Source of the DNA: Chlorokybus atmophyticus
Taxonomy: Eukaryota; Streptophyta; Chlorokybophyceae; Chlorokybales; Chlorokybaceae
Reading direction: 5' to 3'
Assembly: GCA_009103225.1 (NCBI GenBank)
Contig: RHPI01002090.1
Span: 493,292 to 557,291 of the forward strand
Length of the DNA stretch: 64,000 bases
Each line of letters begins with the position of its first letter. Position 1 is the first letter of the stretch. Positions 1 through 15,169 of this stretch are shown piece after piece. A program made the position numbers and the translations under genes. Under the pieces are notes generated by a model that worked only from the letters and a program-made list of their open reading frames with translations, had not been told where the DNA came from and did not search any database.

Positions 1-1061
1 CCCCCCGCCCCCCATGCTTTTGCCCTACATGCATTCTGGCATTATCGTTTGCATTACGGTTGAATATTGTGGGTTCTTTGATGTACGATTTTGTGGCGAG
101 CGATCCGTAGCGATCCATTTGTTATAAGTTGTTCAATACCATCCTATAATTGCATGTGATGTATATTGATGTGTACAAGAGACTGTAAGAATAACAATGT
201 CATTATACCCGGAGCCAACATTGAGAGCCTCCACAATCATACACAAAACGGTATTACACATGAACACATGTACGTGTTATTGCCGAGTCGTCACAGCATG
301 AGCATACACAGTTATTAACATGCACGTTACATTGTAATAAGGCACCCTCTTCAAATCGAACTCATGCTTTGCGTGAAAGGTTTGGTGCTCGTTGTTTTAT
401 ATAGGAGCAAGTGAAAAGAGTTACTCAACATGCAGTACTTACATGATAAAAAGTTGGAGTTGCATTAGAAGTTACCAAAATTTATCAACTGCGTGTGCTA
501 ATTCCGGAGCGCCACAACCAGTTAACAGAAAAACATTACGCCTCCTCTCATATTGCCTTTTTACACCATGATTACAGTGGTTGATGGATTTCGCCTTACC
601 AGCAAAACTCAAATATGAGCTCACTCACAGCGGCCAAAGAGGAGACAAAAATGCAAAAACACATAATCGATTGAGTAGCAGAGCGACCAACAAATTCAAG
701 CTAGTAAACTCCAATGTCACGTCGGTTGAATGGTTGGACATTCTGCGTGGACGTAATAACCCGTACAGACTCCGACAAGCAATATGAGCTCACTGTGTTT
801 GCGAGCTTCTACATTGCACAGTACAGACACAAACAAGCAAGAGATTTATAGCTTTTACAAATTCCTTACACGCCTCATTGTATTTGTGACACGGACAAGC
901 AAGCGGCGAATTCAAAGTTTTGAAAAACCAATATGGACATGTACATGCTCCAGCAGCGCCGCGGCTTTCCAAGCAAGTCACCAACCAATTGGCCCTCAAT
1001 AATTTAAACCTTAAGATTGTTCATAATATGAGTGTCGTAAATTGGTGGAAATAATTTTACA

Positions 1062-1090
1062 ATTGTTATCTCATTTTATGAGATAACAAT
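1062..1090. repeat. perfect 12-bp inverted repeat (hairpin)
   Basis: ATTGTTATCTCA at 1062-1073 is followed by a 5-base loop and its exact reverse complement at 1079-1090. It sits in AT-rich spacer next to a short minus-strand ORF of unknown nature. It could be a miniature-transposon remnant or chance; nothing indicates a function. Confidence 0.6.
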
Positions 1091-1653
1091 CGTAAGATCC
1101 ATTAAGTCAATTGTCATGTTTTTTCATGCGGAACGTGCGAGGAAGCACGAGCTCCTTCTTGCAAGTTAGCCATCATATTTCGTTGATTCCATTGCAAAAA
1201 TAAATTGTTATTACCACTTAATTGCATAAGTTGACGGAATAGAGCACACATTTCCCGCGTCGACTTTCCATTTTGCGCTACTTGATCATTCACCCATCGT
1301 ATGTATGTATCATTAGTTGGGGCTTGGATATTGCCTTGAATCACACCGTTGTTTTAACAACTTTCGGGCAGGCCCGTGGCTTGGCTTAACGAAAATGGAT
1401 AATGTTACAGCAAGCCTTACGGTAAGGCTTGGCATTAAATTTGATACATTTTGCGAGTGGATTAAGTAACTCTTGTACAAAACGCAACTTTATAGGACAA
1501 AATAGCAAGTCTGGAGACCATACACTGTAATTAAGACTGTACTACTTTATGATGAATATAAAGTGTGGTATGTGGTAGTATAAAGTATATATGAATAGAT
1601 GTCGTTTTTTGGTAACATGTTCGAAAGCATTGTCACTAACCAAGGAAATAATT

Positions 1654-1757
1654 GTATGTATATATATACATATACATATATACGTATATATGTATATATG
1701 TACGTGTATATATATACGTATATATATACATATATATGTGTGTGTGTGTGTGTGTAC
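1654..1757. repeat. TA/CA/TG microsatellite
   Basis: About 100 bases of alternating pyrimidine-purine sequence (TATATA, CATATA, GTATATA) ending in a (GT)n run at 1737-1755. It produces spurious ORFs rich in Tyr, Ile and Val on both strands. Confidence 0.85.
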
Positions 1758-3110
1758 AGTTCAGCGCAAAAGCACTGCACTGAATAAGAGTGTAAGTTTA
1801 CACTATGGATACAACATACAATGCAATATGTCCTCATAATAAAAAGCATCATTGCTTCAACTAGCATTGTGACATGTATGAGCTTCCAATATGTGTAACT
1901 TTGTTGTCAGCTAAGCTTGATAGTGTAGATTTCAAAAATCACATCATAACATTCAGCCAATTCGAGCGGCATATTCCATCAGCTACTTTTGACTTTGTTA
2001 CGCTACCTTGACAATGGCGTAATTACTAACCTTATCAAGCTCAGTAACTGTGTTGCTAAAGCTGCAATGTTGCAATAGGCGCGAGTATGGCGAAATGCAT
2101 AAGAGCGCAACATAACGGCCAATGCGGAGCATCAATGCGCAGCCTCTACACTCTCATGCATGCCACAATCCTTCCATTATACTCTACCTGCTTGAGGGTC
2201 TGAGCTAGGCTACTACTCTACCTAACATCACAACTAGCTTTAAGTGTTGGCTATGTTCTTGAAAGCTTTGCCTTGGCTCCTGCCCAATTGAGTGCGTTTT
2301 TGTGCTTATTGCTGTGTGCTAGCTACTGTGCACATTCACTCCTGTTTGCACAGAGTGTGGTTTGCGCGACTTTTAAGTAGGTTATGTCATAGATTATGGC
2401 TTAGTATATGCTATGAACGCCACCAACATGAGCATGCGCAAGCCATCGACAACCATCACACGATTACATACCTCATAGATCCCCGGGCTCAAGTAAGCTA
2501 GCCACCTAACTACTCCACCATTAACACCCCATTAATCATGCAAGGATGCAGCAACACTCACCTGCCCACAGGCCTTTTCGTCAGTTTGCGCTGTCAACGC
2601 TTGCAACAGCGACAGCAACTCGACTTCGCCTCCCTCATCACCACCACACTCCATCCACCTCTACCATGTGTTAAGCTTAGCTTTTGCACCGCTGTTGTTT
2701 TTGCTGTAGATACCCTCAACCCTCCCCAGCTGGGCCCCTCACCTCCGCCTTTCCGTTAACTTTCTACTACGGCAATTGTACAATAGTTTTGGTGTGCCTG
2801 TAGTCATAAAGACATGCAGTAATTTTGGGCAGATCTATCAAAATTGAGTTGGATTGCGCGCGACGTAGTCTCAAGCAACGCTAGTTGCAATCATAAGTGC
2901 GCAGCTCAATCCTGAGTTTGACAATTTATGCTGTCCACATTTCAACGCGCACATCTTACCAGAATGTCTCATATTGGGCGGTGGGTTTGCCATTAGAGTA
3001 CACACCATGGGTGCACTTCTAACCATCACATAGTTGGAACAAAGTATTGAATTCATGCTTACTTTAAAATGGCGTTGACCACATTACAATGGACGGGCGA
3101 GCTGGCAAGC

Positions 3111-4901
3111 TTATTTCTGCTTGTCAATAGACAGCACAACGCGGAAACGTGCGTCATTTGACATCATTCTGGCATACGCCTGCTCCACCTGATCAAACTC
3201 ATACACCTGCCACACAGGAGAAAGCTTAATCGCACATCATATGTTGGGAATGCCCATCGGCAACTCATGTTTGCTGGTGGATAAGCTTTACTCACTTCAT
3301 TTGCAGGCCTGACGCCTGCCAACGCCGCAAATGCGAGAGTGTCCTCAATATCGCCGGCGTGGCCAGATGCATGCCCCACTACGCTGCGTCCGTTGCTGAT
3401 GAGGAGGATTGGTGGCACTTGGATGGTGTCGTGGGAAGCACCCACCTGCGGGTGTCACACATGTACCTGATGTACAGCTCGTGCACAGCATGTCATTTGT
3501 GAATGCGCACATCTCGCCCTTACCACCACAAGTGAACCGTTGACGCCAAGGCCATACAAGATATCCGTCATTGCTTCAGCGGACGTCACGGTGGTGATAA
3601 TCACCGTTGCACCGCCCAGCTTCTGCAAACATTCAGAGTTCACATTCAAGCCGCGCAACGGAACGCATCAAACACCTGGTTGATGAGTTCGTGTAAGCCT
3701 TTTGCCAAACAGGAGGTGGATTCGCGCGCACCTGCAGCTCCTCAGCGGCGTTGACGGCATTGGAGTCCAGGTACTCGTGTGCGCCAAGCTTGAGCGCAAG
3801 CTCACGCTTGGACTCACCGCGCGCTATGGCGATGGTGTGGAAGCCCATCGCGCGCGCAAACTGCACGGCCAGGTGCCCCAATCCTCCGATGCCCTGCGCA
3901 CACCAGCATGCAGGTAACAAACATGTTGTGTTGTGTGTCCCGTCACGTTACCCATGCAGAGTGGCCACAGACACAACAATGACAGCTGCACTCGCCTGCA
4001 CAGCAACAAGGTCCCCGGCCTTGGCAGCACTCTTGCGCAGGGCGTTGTACACCGTCACCCCTGTGCGTGCGTGGTGTGTCATTGGGGCAAATCTCAGAGC
4101 CGCATGTTCAAATGAAGTCCCCCCTTTCTCACCCTTTCTACCCCTCTCTCACACACCTGCGCACATTAGCGGCGCAGCATCTTCAAATGACAGCTTGTCG
4201 GGAATGGGTGCAAGCGCGTCCTCCGACACCGTCACATACTCCGCGTACCTGGATCAGAAGCACTGCATTGCAATACTTGTACTGTGAGGGCATGACGGGT
4301 ATGGCAGTATGAAATCCGGTGAGGGTGTGAGGCTTGTGGTTTGTTGCTCACCCGCCATCAAAGGTGATACCGGTGATGCCCAGGCCGAGGCAGTAGGTGA
4401 GGTTGCCGTTGCGGCACGGTTTGCACTCATGGCATATGGAACCGTACCACCCAACGCCAACCCTGTCACCCTCCTTGAACGCCTTCACCCCTACAGGTTG
4501 GACAAATGCAGCGGTCACACCCCTTGATAGAACGTCCAATCATCATGCACACTCACACCCACCCACCCACCTTCACCCACAGAGTGGATGACGCCGGCGA
4601 TCTCGTGACCGGGAATGCGAGGGTGCGTGAGGCCCGGGAAGCCGGCTTCTTTGGTGAAAGAGTCAGAGTGGCAGACGCCGCATGCTTTGACTGCAATCAC
4701 AACATGGCCTGCACCCAAAACAAGCACCCATGCATCCAGCATTCAGTCACATTGTCAAATTCATGCATGAAGACACCACATGCAATGCACCACTCTACCG
4801 TGAGGAGGGGCCTCCAATTGCTTCTCAATTGGCTGAAACTTGGCCTTGAGCTCAGTCACTGTGTAGGCCTTGTAGGTTGCTGTAGCAGCGCTGGGCGCCA
4901 T
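3111..4901 (-). CDS. zinc-dependent alcohol dehydrogenase (MDR family)
   Basis: Nine exons on the minus strand give 347 residues in continuous frame: 4799-4901, 4571-4708, 4352-4490, 4157-4248, 3996-4060, 3732-3893, 3524-3622, 3296-3445, 3111-3206. The start is the ATG at 4899-4901 (MAPSAATATYK); the stop is TAA. Seen: the catalytic-zinc motif GVCHSD with the following GHE, a four-cysteine structural-zinc lobe (ICHECKPCRNGNLTYC, spacing C-x2-C-x2-C-x7-C), and the Rossmann motif GIGGLGHLAVQFA. Length is normal for the family. Known of the family: NAD(P)-dependent interconversion of alcohols and aldehydes or ketones, usually cytosolic. The substrate cannot be read from the sequence; cinnamyl-alcohol or short-chain alcohol specificity are both possible. 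Intron 5 has a GC donor (CAG|GCGAGT). A long (GA)n tract starts about 100 bp upstream of the ATG. Confidence 0.93.
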
Positions 4902-5001
4902 TGCCACTCTGACGTGTTGTATACGGGGAATTTGTATACGGGGAGCTTAACGACGTCCCGGCAGCGATGATGTGACAACGGTTCTTGCGCTGACAAGGCT
5001 G

Positions 5002-6884
<1,883 letters not shown>

Positions 6885-8658
6885 CTACGAGGGTTTCATC
6901 TGGAAGCCAAAGGAAAGTTTTTGCCTAGCATTGTTTTTACCAAGCAGCTTCATCTGCTGCTCCTTTGACATCAGCTCCTCTTCGCGCTTCTTCCTCAACG
7001 CCTCTTCTTTTTGCCGTTGCAATCGCTCCAGCTCGAAGTACCGCTCTTCCTCCTGCCGTGCCCTCTCTTCAGCAGCGCGCCGCTGCGCCTCAGCAACTTT
7101 CCGTTCATTCTCGGCGATCATACGCTCAAGCTCTTCCTGCTGTCGCTTGGCCTCTTCCTGTGTAGGTTTGCATGAACAGAATCAACCAACTGGCCATGTG
7201 CACTTGGAAGGTTGCACACTGAACTGAATGCACTGCTCTGCTGGCATGTAAGCAGTATGGAACATATCTAGCACAAGCACAGTTGTAGGCAGGTCAGGTG
7301 TCATAGACACTGGCGAAGGCCCAGAACTGAACACAACTGCACGAGGCATGCAAGAAGCCCATACTCGCAACCACATTGTTTGAACGTGCACAAATTGCTG
7401 ACCTCTTTCTGCTTTCTTTCGTCTATCAGCGCCTGCTTCTCCTGCGCCAAGATCTCGTCCACCTCATGCAAGAGCCGCTTGCGGCCTATTTCAATGCGCC
7501 TGGCAACCTCTGCTTTAGTCTCAGCGGAGTTCAGCATTTCCTCAACTTGCTTCCGAATGGCCTCTTCCACTCGTAGTGCAGTTTCCTCTTCGATGAGCTT
7601 CTTTTCAAGCTCTGCTTTTCTTGTCTCCAAATCTTGCTTCCTAACAACAGGCAATCACCACTTTGAATGACCATCAGGGGTGCTGTGCACTGCGCCAGGG
7701 TGTGGATGTGCACTTGGTTCACGTGTAAAACTGCTTGCTCTGATTGTATCTGTAAGCGCAAGACAGCTAGTATCACGCAAGTCTTCACACCAGTCACCTC
7801 AACTTGAAGCAAAGTGTCGGGCGCTTCTCAGCAAGTACTTCGCCTGGTACCAACGCCTTGGACTAGTGCACATGTGAACATGCACCGTCACAGTTGCTGT
7901 GGTGTGAATCTGATTGATTGGGTGTAGTGACAGTGGAGCATTCGGTTGTACCTCTTCTTGTCTAGCTCCTCCTCTTCAGCTCGCCGCCTCTGTTCCTGCG
8001 ACTTGCTGCGCTCTTGCCTCAACAGTTCAGAGCCGATGCATGGGCTGCTCCTGCTTTTATCTGCTCTTTCTTCTCTTCTACGCCGCCTGCGACAAAACGG
8101 TAGCTCAGCCATGGAGTAACGGGCTGTTCGTGCCAACAAGCTCATGCGTACCAAGCCGCCGTGCGTTGAGTGCATGCGCACCTGCAGTCTGCGCTCAAAT
8201 AGGAGCCTTGCAACCATGACATTGTGCGTTGCATTTTGTGAAAGGGTGACTGAAAGGGTCAGGTGGGGACAAACCCCCCATCAGCAAAGTTGGGCGTCTG
8301 CATTGGGCAAGCAACGGGCCGTTACTGACAGTACACACACGATGTGCACTACCAAACAAGTGCAAGTCTGCTGCATTTTGCGCTCCGTGCACTTACGGCA
8401 CGGCACTGCTAGGCTGAAACATCACGATATCAAGCGAGCAGGCCGAAGCTTGCTGCTTGCCAACAGACCTTGTTACGTTCAACCGTGCATTGCAGGCGCC
8501 ACTGGCTACCTGGGCGGCGTGCGGCGGCGTCGGCTGCGGCTGCGACTTCGGCTTCTGCTGCGGCTGCGGCTGCGCCGAGAGCTGTCCCAATCTCGACGAA
8601 GATCCGGGGAGCGCGACCGCCTTCGCCTCACTGGCGATCTGGACGTTGACCTCGTCAT
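6885..8658 (-). CDS. ARGLU1: ARGLU1 homologue (arginine/glutamate-rich protein 1)
   Basis: Four minus-strand exons, 8510-8658, 7952-8050, 7403-7640 and 6885-7157, join in frame to 252 residues. The N-terminus (MTRSTSRSPVRRRRSRS) is an Arg-Ser-rich region with about eight RS dipeptides in a row. The remainder is a long Glu/Arg/Lys/Gln-rich helix with KKLIEEETALRVEEAIRKQV and the C-terminal LLGKNNARQKLSFGF, both typical of ARGLU1. Known of the family: a nuclear splicing modulator and transcription co-regulator in animals, with plant homologues. Start chosen: the ATG at 8656-8658, directly before the RS region; an in-frame upstream extension exists but looks non-coding. The gene lies head-to-head with the short gene at 9001, 342 bp apart, so a shared promoter is likely. 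Confidence 0.9.
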
Positions 8659-9000
8659 CGCGGCCACCAACCGCAGCGCCCGCCTCCTCGACGACAACGA
8701 CGGCGACCTCAGCAACCAGTTCGCCGCCAAAACACCACTACACGGCGGGCTAGCAACAAGCAGAGCCAAACAGAATGGCTAATAGTGGCTTCTGCAGCCG
8801 AACCCAGGCTCTACTACTGGTGCTTAGCGGCGGCGAAGAAGCCACTTGCTTAGCCTTGACACCATGAGCATAACCACTAGCGATTATGCCGCAGCGAGAC
8901 TCACTGGAAAACGCAAAGCTGCGGGCAGCGGCGGCGGTGGCGGCGGCGGGTTGAGTATAGGCGGGAGTTTTGCTTTGCGCGATTGCGGTAGGGAAGCAGG

Positions 9001-9554
9001 ATGATCTACGACGTGAACTCTCCGCTGTTCCGGTCGTTCCTGAGTTCTGGCGGCAGCAAGTAAGTGATGGTCGACTGAGTTTTCCGTCGGTTGTGGGGGT
9101 TGTTTTTGAAGGGATGTTGATTTTGGTTGCCACTGCCAAGCCTAGCACTTACAGAGTCATGGCTGACCGGTCGTGCTGTTGGGCTCAAGTGTTCTTTCCA
9201 ACTTTTTCAGCTGTTGCTCTCTCTTATCCGAGCTGCAGCTGTCACTCAGGGTCCTAGTCTCACCATTGACTAGCGTGCGAAGAAGCCGTGGTTTCTACTT
9301 TGCGCCAGCGCAGTTCAGCCTGAATTGCCCTTCAGGCTGAAATGCGCTGGTGCAAAATTCAGCTCCAAGGCAATTGCCTTGGATTGTGCTTGCACGTCGT
9401 GTGCAGTGGGTATGAAGGCGTGCCCTCTGCTGCTGCTGATTGCGCAATGTTGTTGTTCATCTGATGTTGCAGGAAGAAGACTGTCGGAGACGAGCAGAAG
9501 CCCAGAGAACCCAAGGTGAAGGCCAGTGAGAACAAGCCAGTCTTCGCCGAGTGA
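9001..9554 (+). CDS. short conserved plant-type protein, 46 aa, two exons
   Basis: Exon 1 (9001-9059) and exon 2 (9473-9554) join across a GTAAGT...TTGCAG intron to give 46 residues. It starts MIYDVNSPLFRSFLSSGG, continues with a basic KKK and ends in SENKPVFAE followed by TGA. From memory, land plants carry a protein of about 50 residues with the same beginning (YDVNSPLFRSFLS) and the same end (ENKPVM plus an acidic residue). I know no established function. There is no signal peptide or membrane segment. The gene is too short for routine ORF calling. Its intron contains a strong hairpin (9299-9356). It is divergent from the ARGLU1 homologue. Confidence 0.75.
9299..9356. repeat. intronic hairpin, 26-bp stem
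   Basis: Arms 9299-9324 and 9331-9356 are inverted repeats matching at 24 of 26 positions around a 6-base loop, inside the intron of the 46-aa gene. A separate perfect 18-bp palindrome, CCAAGGCAATTGCCTTGG, follows at 9364-9381. It could be a tiny inverted-repeat element or a precursor-like RNA fold; no small RNA evidence is available. Confidence 0.8.
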
Positions 9555-10725
9555 GGCGGGGTGGATGCAGCTCGATACAGGGTCTTTAGCAGAATGGTGA
9601 ATGGCTTTATCCATCAAGCCCTTCGGCAGTTGACTGCAGCTTGTGGCCTGCGTGGTGTGTTCGCGATGAGCAGCTGAATAGTACGTTCCAAAACGCTTTA
9701 CGTGAGCGTGTCTGCAGTCGTTTGGCATGCGCTGCGTTCAACATCATGTGTGTGAGGAGTGTCCTGGCGGGTGTTACCCTTGAAACATTGTCATTGCGCG
9801 TGGTTGAGGAGTGTTGCAGGGACAAAACACAAAGGGATTGCGGTTTGTTAGGGTAATGTGACCTTTAACGGTTTGGGCATCAGCATTCCTAGACAGCCGA
9901 CACTCACAAGCTCTGTCAATGTTTGAACACGATTTGTCAGGAGAGATGCAGCGCAGCACACAACAAAGCAACTCATTGACTCTTCAGAAGCTTGCCCTTC
10001 ATCCACAAGCACCCTGCCTCATGCAGCAAGCATATAGCCCCTGCCTCACGCAGCTATATGCTTGCTGGCCCCCCTGTTACTGCTTTTGCATTTTTTGCTC
10101 TGCGCGAAAGTCTAGAGCATGTAATTATAGCGCACAGTTTAAGATTGCCTCAATACGTTGTCCAATTTCCACAGGAGCGCATTGTGTACAGAAAGCTCGA
10201 GGGACATTGTGATTGCTTCGATTTGCATGTGTCGATTGCGACTTTATGTTATCGCTATGGGTTGCACACTACCAGACAGTGTGGGTTCCCATTCGAATAA
10301 AGCGTTTGTCATGGAAATGCAGCAAATGCAAGTCAAGTTTTGCGCACATTTACACCGATGTCACTCGTACTAAGAGCATCGTGCAATTCTGCCTGTAGTT
10401 GCAGCTGCCATTGTAGCGTTGATGGACTTTTTTGTTATCTCTTTGTGTTTGTTGTAAACTAAATCGCTTCTGGTGATCCACACAGTAGCATCAGTGCATG
10501 TAGCCTGTGGTTTGGTTTGTGCAGAGTGGAGTTTGCACAAACCAATTGGAATGCCTGGCTGCATGCTATGGAACAATGGACGTGAAGCCAAAAGGTGAGG
10601 CCAAGGCGACTAACAAAAAGCATGTGGCACATTTATCCGGGCATCCACTATGGCAGCAACCGCACAAAGTTCCAAAATGATGGGGGCTACCTACAGCATG
10701 CTCAATGTTGAGTACACGAAAGCGC
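9555..10725. other. intergenic region, no supported gene
   Basis: Lies between the 3' ends of the 46-aa gene (+) and the UBA2-like gene (-), so it should hold both 3' UTRs. The ORFs found (up to ~130 codons) lack recognisable domains and convincing splice partners. I see no RNA gene. Confidence 0.5.
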
Positions 10726-12681
10726 TCAACCAGAGGAGTTGTAGTACTGGCCAGAAGCCCCTGAGTAACCACTCGGCAAACCGGCTGCGCCAGTGGCACC
10801 TGTCGCCTGCTGTGCTGCTGCCAGCATCTGCGCATACTGCTGGTACTGCTGCTGGTACTGCTGCTGCAACTGCTGCGTTGGCTGCGCTGGCTGTGGACCA
10901 GAGTACTGCTGAGCACCTGCTTGAGGATATGCAGCTGCGTAGTTGTATGTAGATGGCACCCCGTACTGGGACAGCACGGAAGTAGTGGGAGTAGTTGCCT
11001 TCTTTTCGCCTGAAGCGGCCAGATTGCAGTGACAGACTCGTCCCTGGGCAACAACATACACAATGAGATGCTGCTGGCATTGCAGAAAGGCAGTGAACGC
11101 ACACCACTCTCACGCCAGAGACAACCATACATCAATTGTCTTGTTTGGCTCCACAAGCGCCTTCTTAGCACCTTCAACAGTCCTGAATGTAACAAAGCCA
11201 AATCCCCTGCACGCCACACCGCAGACACATGACCACCAACACATGTGTGCACACAGACAAACAAACCATAAACCACCATTCTCTCAGAAAACATATGAGA
11301 CTTGGTGACACAGCCAAAGAAGGTGAGGAACAACCACAACAGTCATCGAAACCACGATGACTCTATCCTGGAAGCATGCAGCATCATTCATTGTCAAAAC
11401 GGGCACCTTGACTTGTTCGTGTTCTTGTCCGTGATCACGCTGGCTTCCTCCAGATCTCCAAATTGGCTGAAGACAGCATGCAAAGTATCGGACATTGTGT
11501 CATACGACAGTCCTCCAACATACAGCTTTCGCAGGGACGACGTTTCTTGAATGCCTCCCGAGGAAGGAGTTATGCCTAATGCCTGGTTGCCAGCAGCTGC
11601 AAGATTGCAGGTTATGTATCGCCCCTGTGTATCATTTCAATGTGTGAGCTTTCACACATGGCTGCGGCCTGAAGCTGCCTGAGGTTAAGAGCTGAAGTTA
11701 TAAAGCATGCAAAAGCGATGCCAATGAGTGTTTGCTGCAAATTCGGAAGCTTACATCCAGCGACTTCTGTGGTTGTCCCAAAGCTCGCCTCGCAGAGTCC
11801 ATGTGCTTGTAAGTAATGAACCCATACCCCTTCGACTTTCCAGTAGTCTTGTCTTGGATGACAGAGCCCTCTTCAATCTCCCCATACTCGCAAAACAACT
11901 GGAAACAAGCTAGTATGAGACCATCAATAACAACCAGTGTACTACTGTATGGTAAGTGCAACAGCTTATGGTCGGTGTCATTACCAAACCAGAAACAACC
12001 ACTGAGCCAAAGAGCGGAACCTTTCCCGTGTGAAGGTCACATGCAACAGTGCAGCAAGCTCACAGTGCAGCAGCGCACTCTTACTTGCAGAAGTGCATCC
12101 GTTGTGGTTTCCCATGCAAGGCCTCGCACAAACAGTTTGCGATGAGCGGGATCCTTGTTTGCATTGTCACGCACCATGTCTTGCACAAACGCAACCCTTG
12201 AACCTCTGCACACCCGGAAACCATGAGACACTCCACTCCGCAGCACATGCATCGATGCACAGGAATGTCATGACTGCTCCTCCTCCGTGGTGCAGTGAAT
12301 TGCATAAATGTAGAGATGTTCATGCAAATAACCGAGACACGGTGCTCTGCAGGCTGCGGTTGTAACCGCTCAACAAGGTATCACACATCTTGCTTGGGTG
12401 CAAAGCTGTTATGCATCAAGCAGACAACAACGGGACAATACTTACGCTTCCGCCAGCATGTCCACCAACTGGTCCTTGTTGAAAGGTTCGAGCATTTCCT
12501 TCAACTCGGTCTTGGAAAGCAGAAGACCGTTGGGGTTGGCAGCACCACCGCTGCCACCGTTAAGTGACTCAGCCATACCGGAACCCAGAGCCTCGCCGTC
12601 GTTCAGCTTGCGTTTCTTATCAGCATCAACTGGCATCCCATACAGCCCCTCCATCGCCGCCGCCGCCCGGGCGGCGTCCAA
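10726..12681 (-). CDS. UBA2-like RNA-binding protein with two RRMs
   Basis: Six minus-strand exons (12446-12681, 12085-12205, 11755-11898, 11407-11624, 11131-11206, 10726-11043) join in frame to 370 residues. Order: a Gly/Asn-rich start; a short helical segment (LEPFNKDQLVDMLAEA); RRM1 with RNP2 KLFVRGL and RNP1 KGYGFITY; RRM2 with KLYVGGLSYD and GFGFVTF; then a Gln/Tyr/Ala-rich tail with QQYQQQYQQYAQ. Each RRM ends in a parallel motif (GRYITCNLAAAG, GRVCHCNLAASG). The KDQLVDML segment ahead of RRM1 and the two-RRM layout match plant UBA2 (UBP1-associated) proteins, nuclear factors that bind mRNA 3' UTRs; that assignment is by family knowledge. The last stop is TGA. The Q-rich tail suggests a self-associating low-complexity domain. 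Confidence 0.88.
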
Positions 12682-14603
<1,922 letters not shown>

Positions 14604-14995
14604 TGTCATGCCCATTGTCCTCGTGTGCCAGCCTGCATCGGGCATGCTTACCTCAAAACCCTCGCTCGGACTATCAGCATACCAAGTCGTGCGCGTCACT
14701 GACTAGTAGCTAGATTATGACCTTAGACTAACTCATGGCCGAAGCCCACATAGGCACCGCGCGTAGCTGTTTCAGTTGTGAATTCACTTACGCGTTATGT
14801 TTCATGTCAAGGGAGAGTTTCTGGTGGGAATAGCCTCAATATGACCGTTAGCTTGTGTTCTATACATTCATGATTTGACATGTATAAGTAGTAGTAGTCG
14901 CGATGTTCACTGGATCATTTGGTGACATTATGAGTGAGAAAGCTAGGAGCTTGTAAAGCGACTTGAGTTACGAATACGCCGTCCTGGTTACCAAG
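14604..14995 (+). mobile_element. decayed LTR fragment of the element A/B family
   Basis: Begins TGTCATGCC, the same LTR start seen at 39401 (element B) and, reversed, at 32620 (element A). It then tracks the element-B LTR through GCATCGGGCATG, AAGCCCACATAGGCACCGCG, the TATAAGTAGT box region and CACTGGATCATTTGGTGAC, and stops at ACCAAGAATCCCCTCA. The second part of the LTR is missing. No internal region is attached, so it is a truncated solo LTR. Confidence 0.75.
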
Positions 14996-14996
14996 A

Positions 14997-15149
14997 ATCC
15001 CCTCATCGCGTCGCAAAATATTTCCCCTGCCGGCCGACTAAATATTGGCAACGGCCGTGCACCTAAAGATACTTACTTAAACCGTCGTGGCTCAGTCCAC
15101 CTGTAATCTCGATACAGGAACCTGATAGTAACTTTCGTTACTATCAGGC
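14997..15149. repeat. dispersed repeat block with terminal hairpin (copy 1)
   Basis: About 150 bases that recur at 40650-40783 (for example GGCCGACTAAATATTGGCAA and GTGGCTCAGTCCACCTGTAA). The block ends in a perfect 12-bp hairpin, CCTGATAGTAAC-tttc-GTTACTATCAGG (15121-15148). In both places it is followed by CAGGTGACT-type tandem repeats. It may be the end of a non-autonomous transposon; the class is not clear. Confidence 0.75.
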
Positions 15150-15169
15150 CCTTTTCGTTACAATTCGGT

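Larger units (their letters stand above)
1..3110. other. AT-rich spacer, no supported gene
   Basis: I find no gene here. The first 13 bases are a C-rich remnant that looks like the edge of another homopolymer tract. ORFs at 581-787 (+) and 1114-1344 (-, 76 codons) show no recognisable motif and no convincing splice continuation. The stretch contains a perfect palindrome (1062-1090) and a TA/TG microsatellite (1654-1757), listed separately. Confidence 0.6.

Noticed and set aside
1591-1867. Tyr/Ile/Val-rich ORFs on both strands
   Set aside because: Microsatellite translation.
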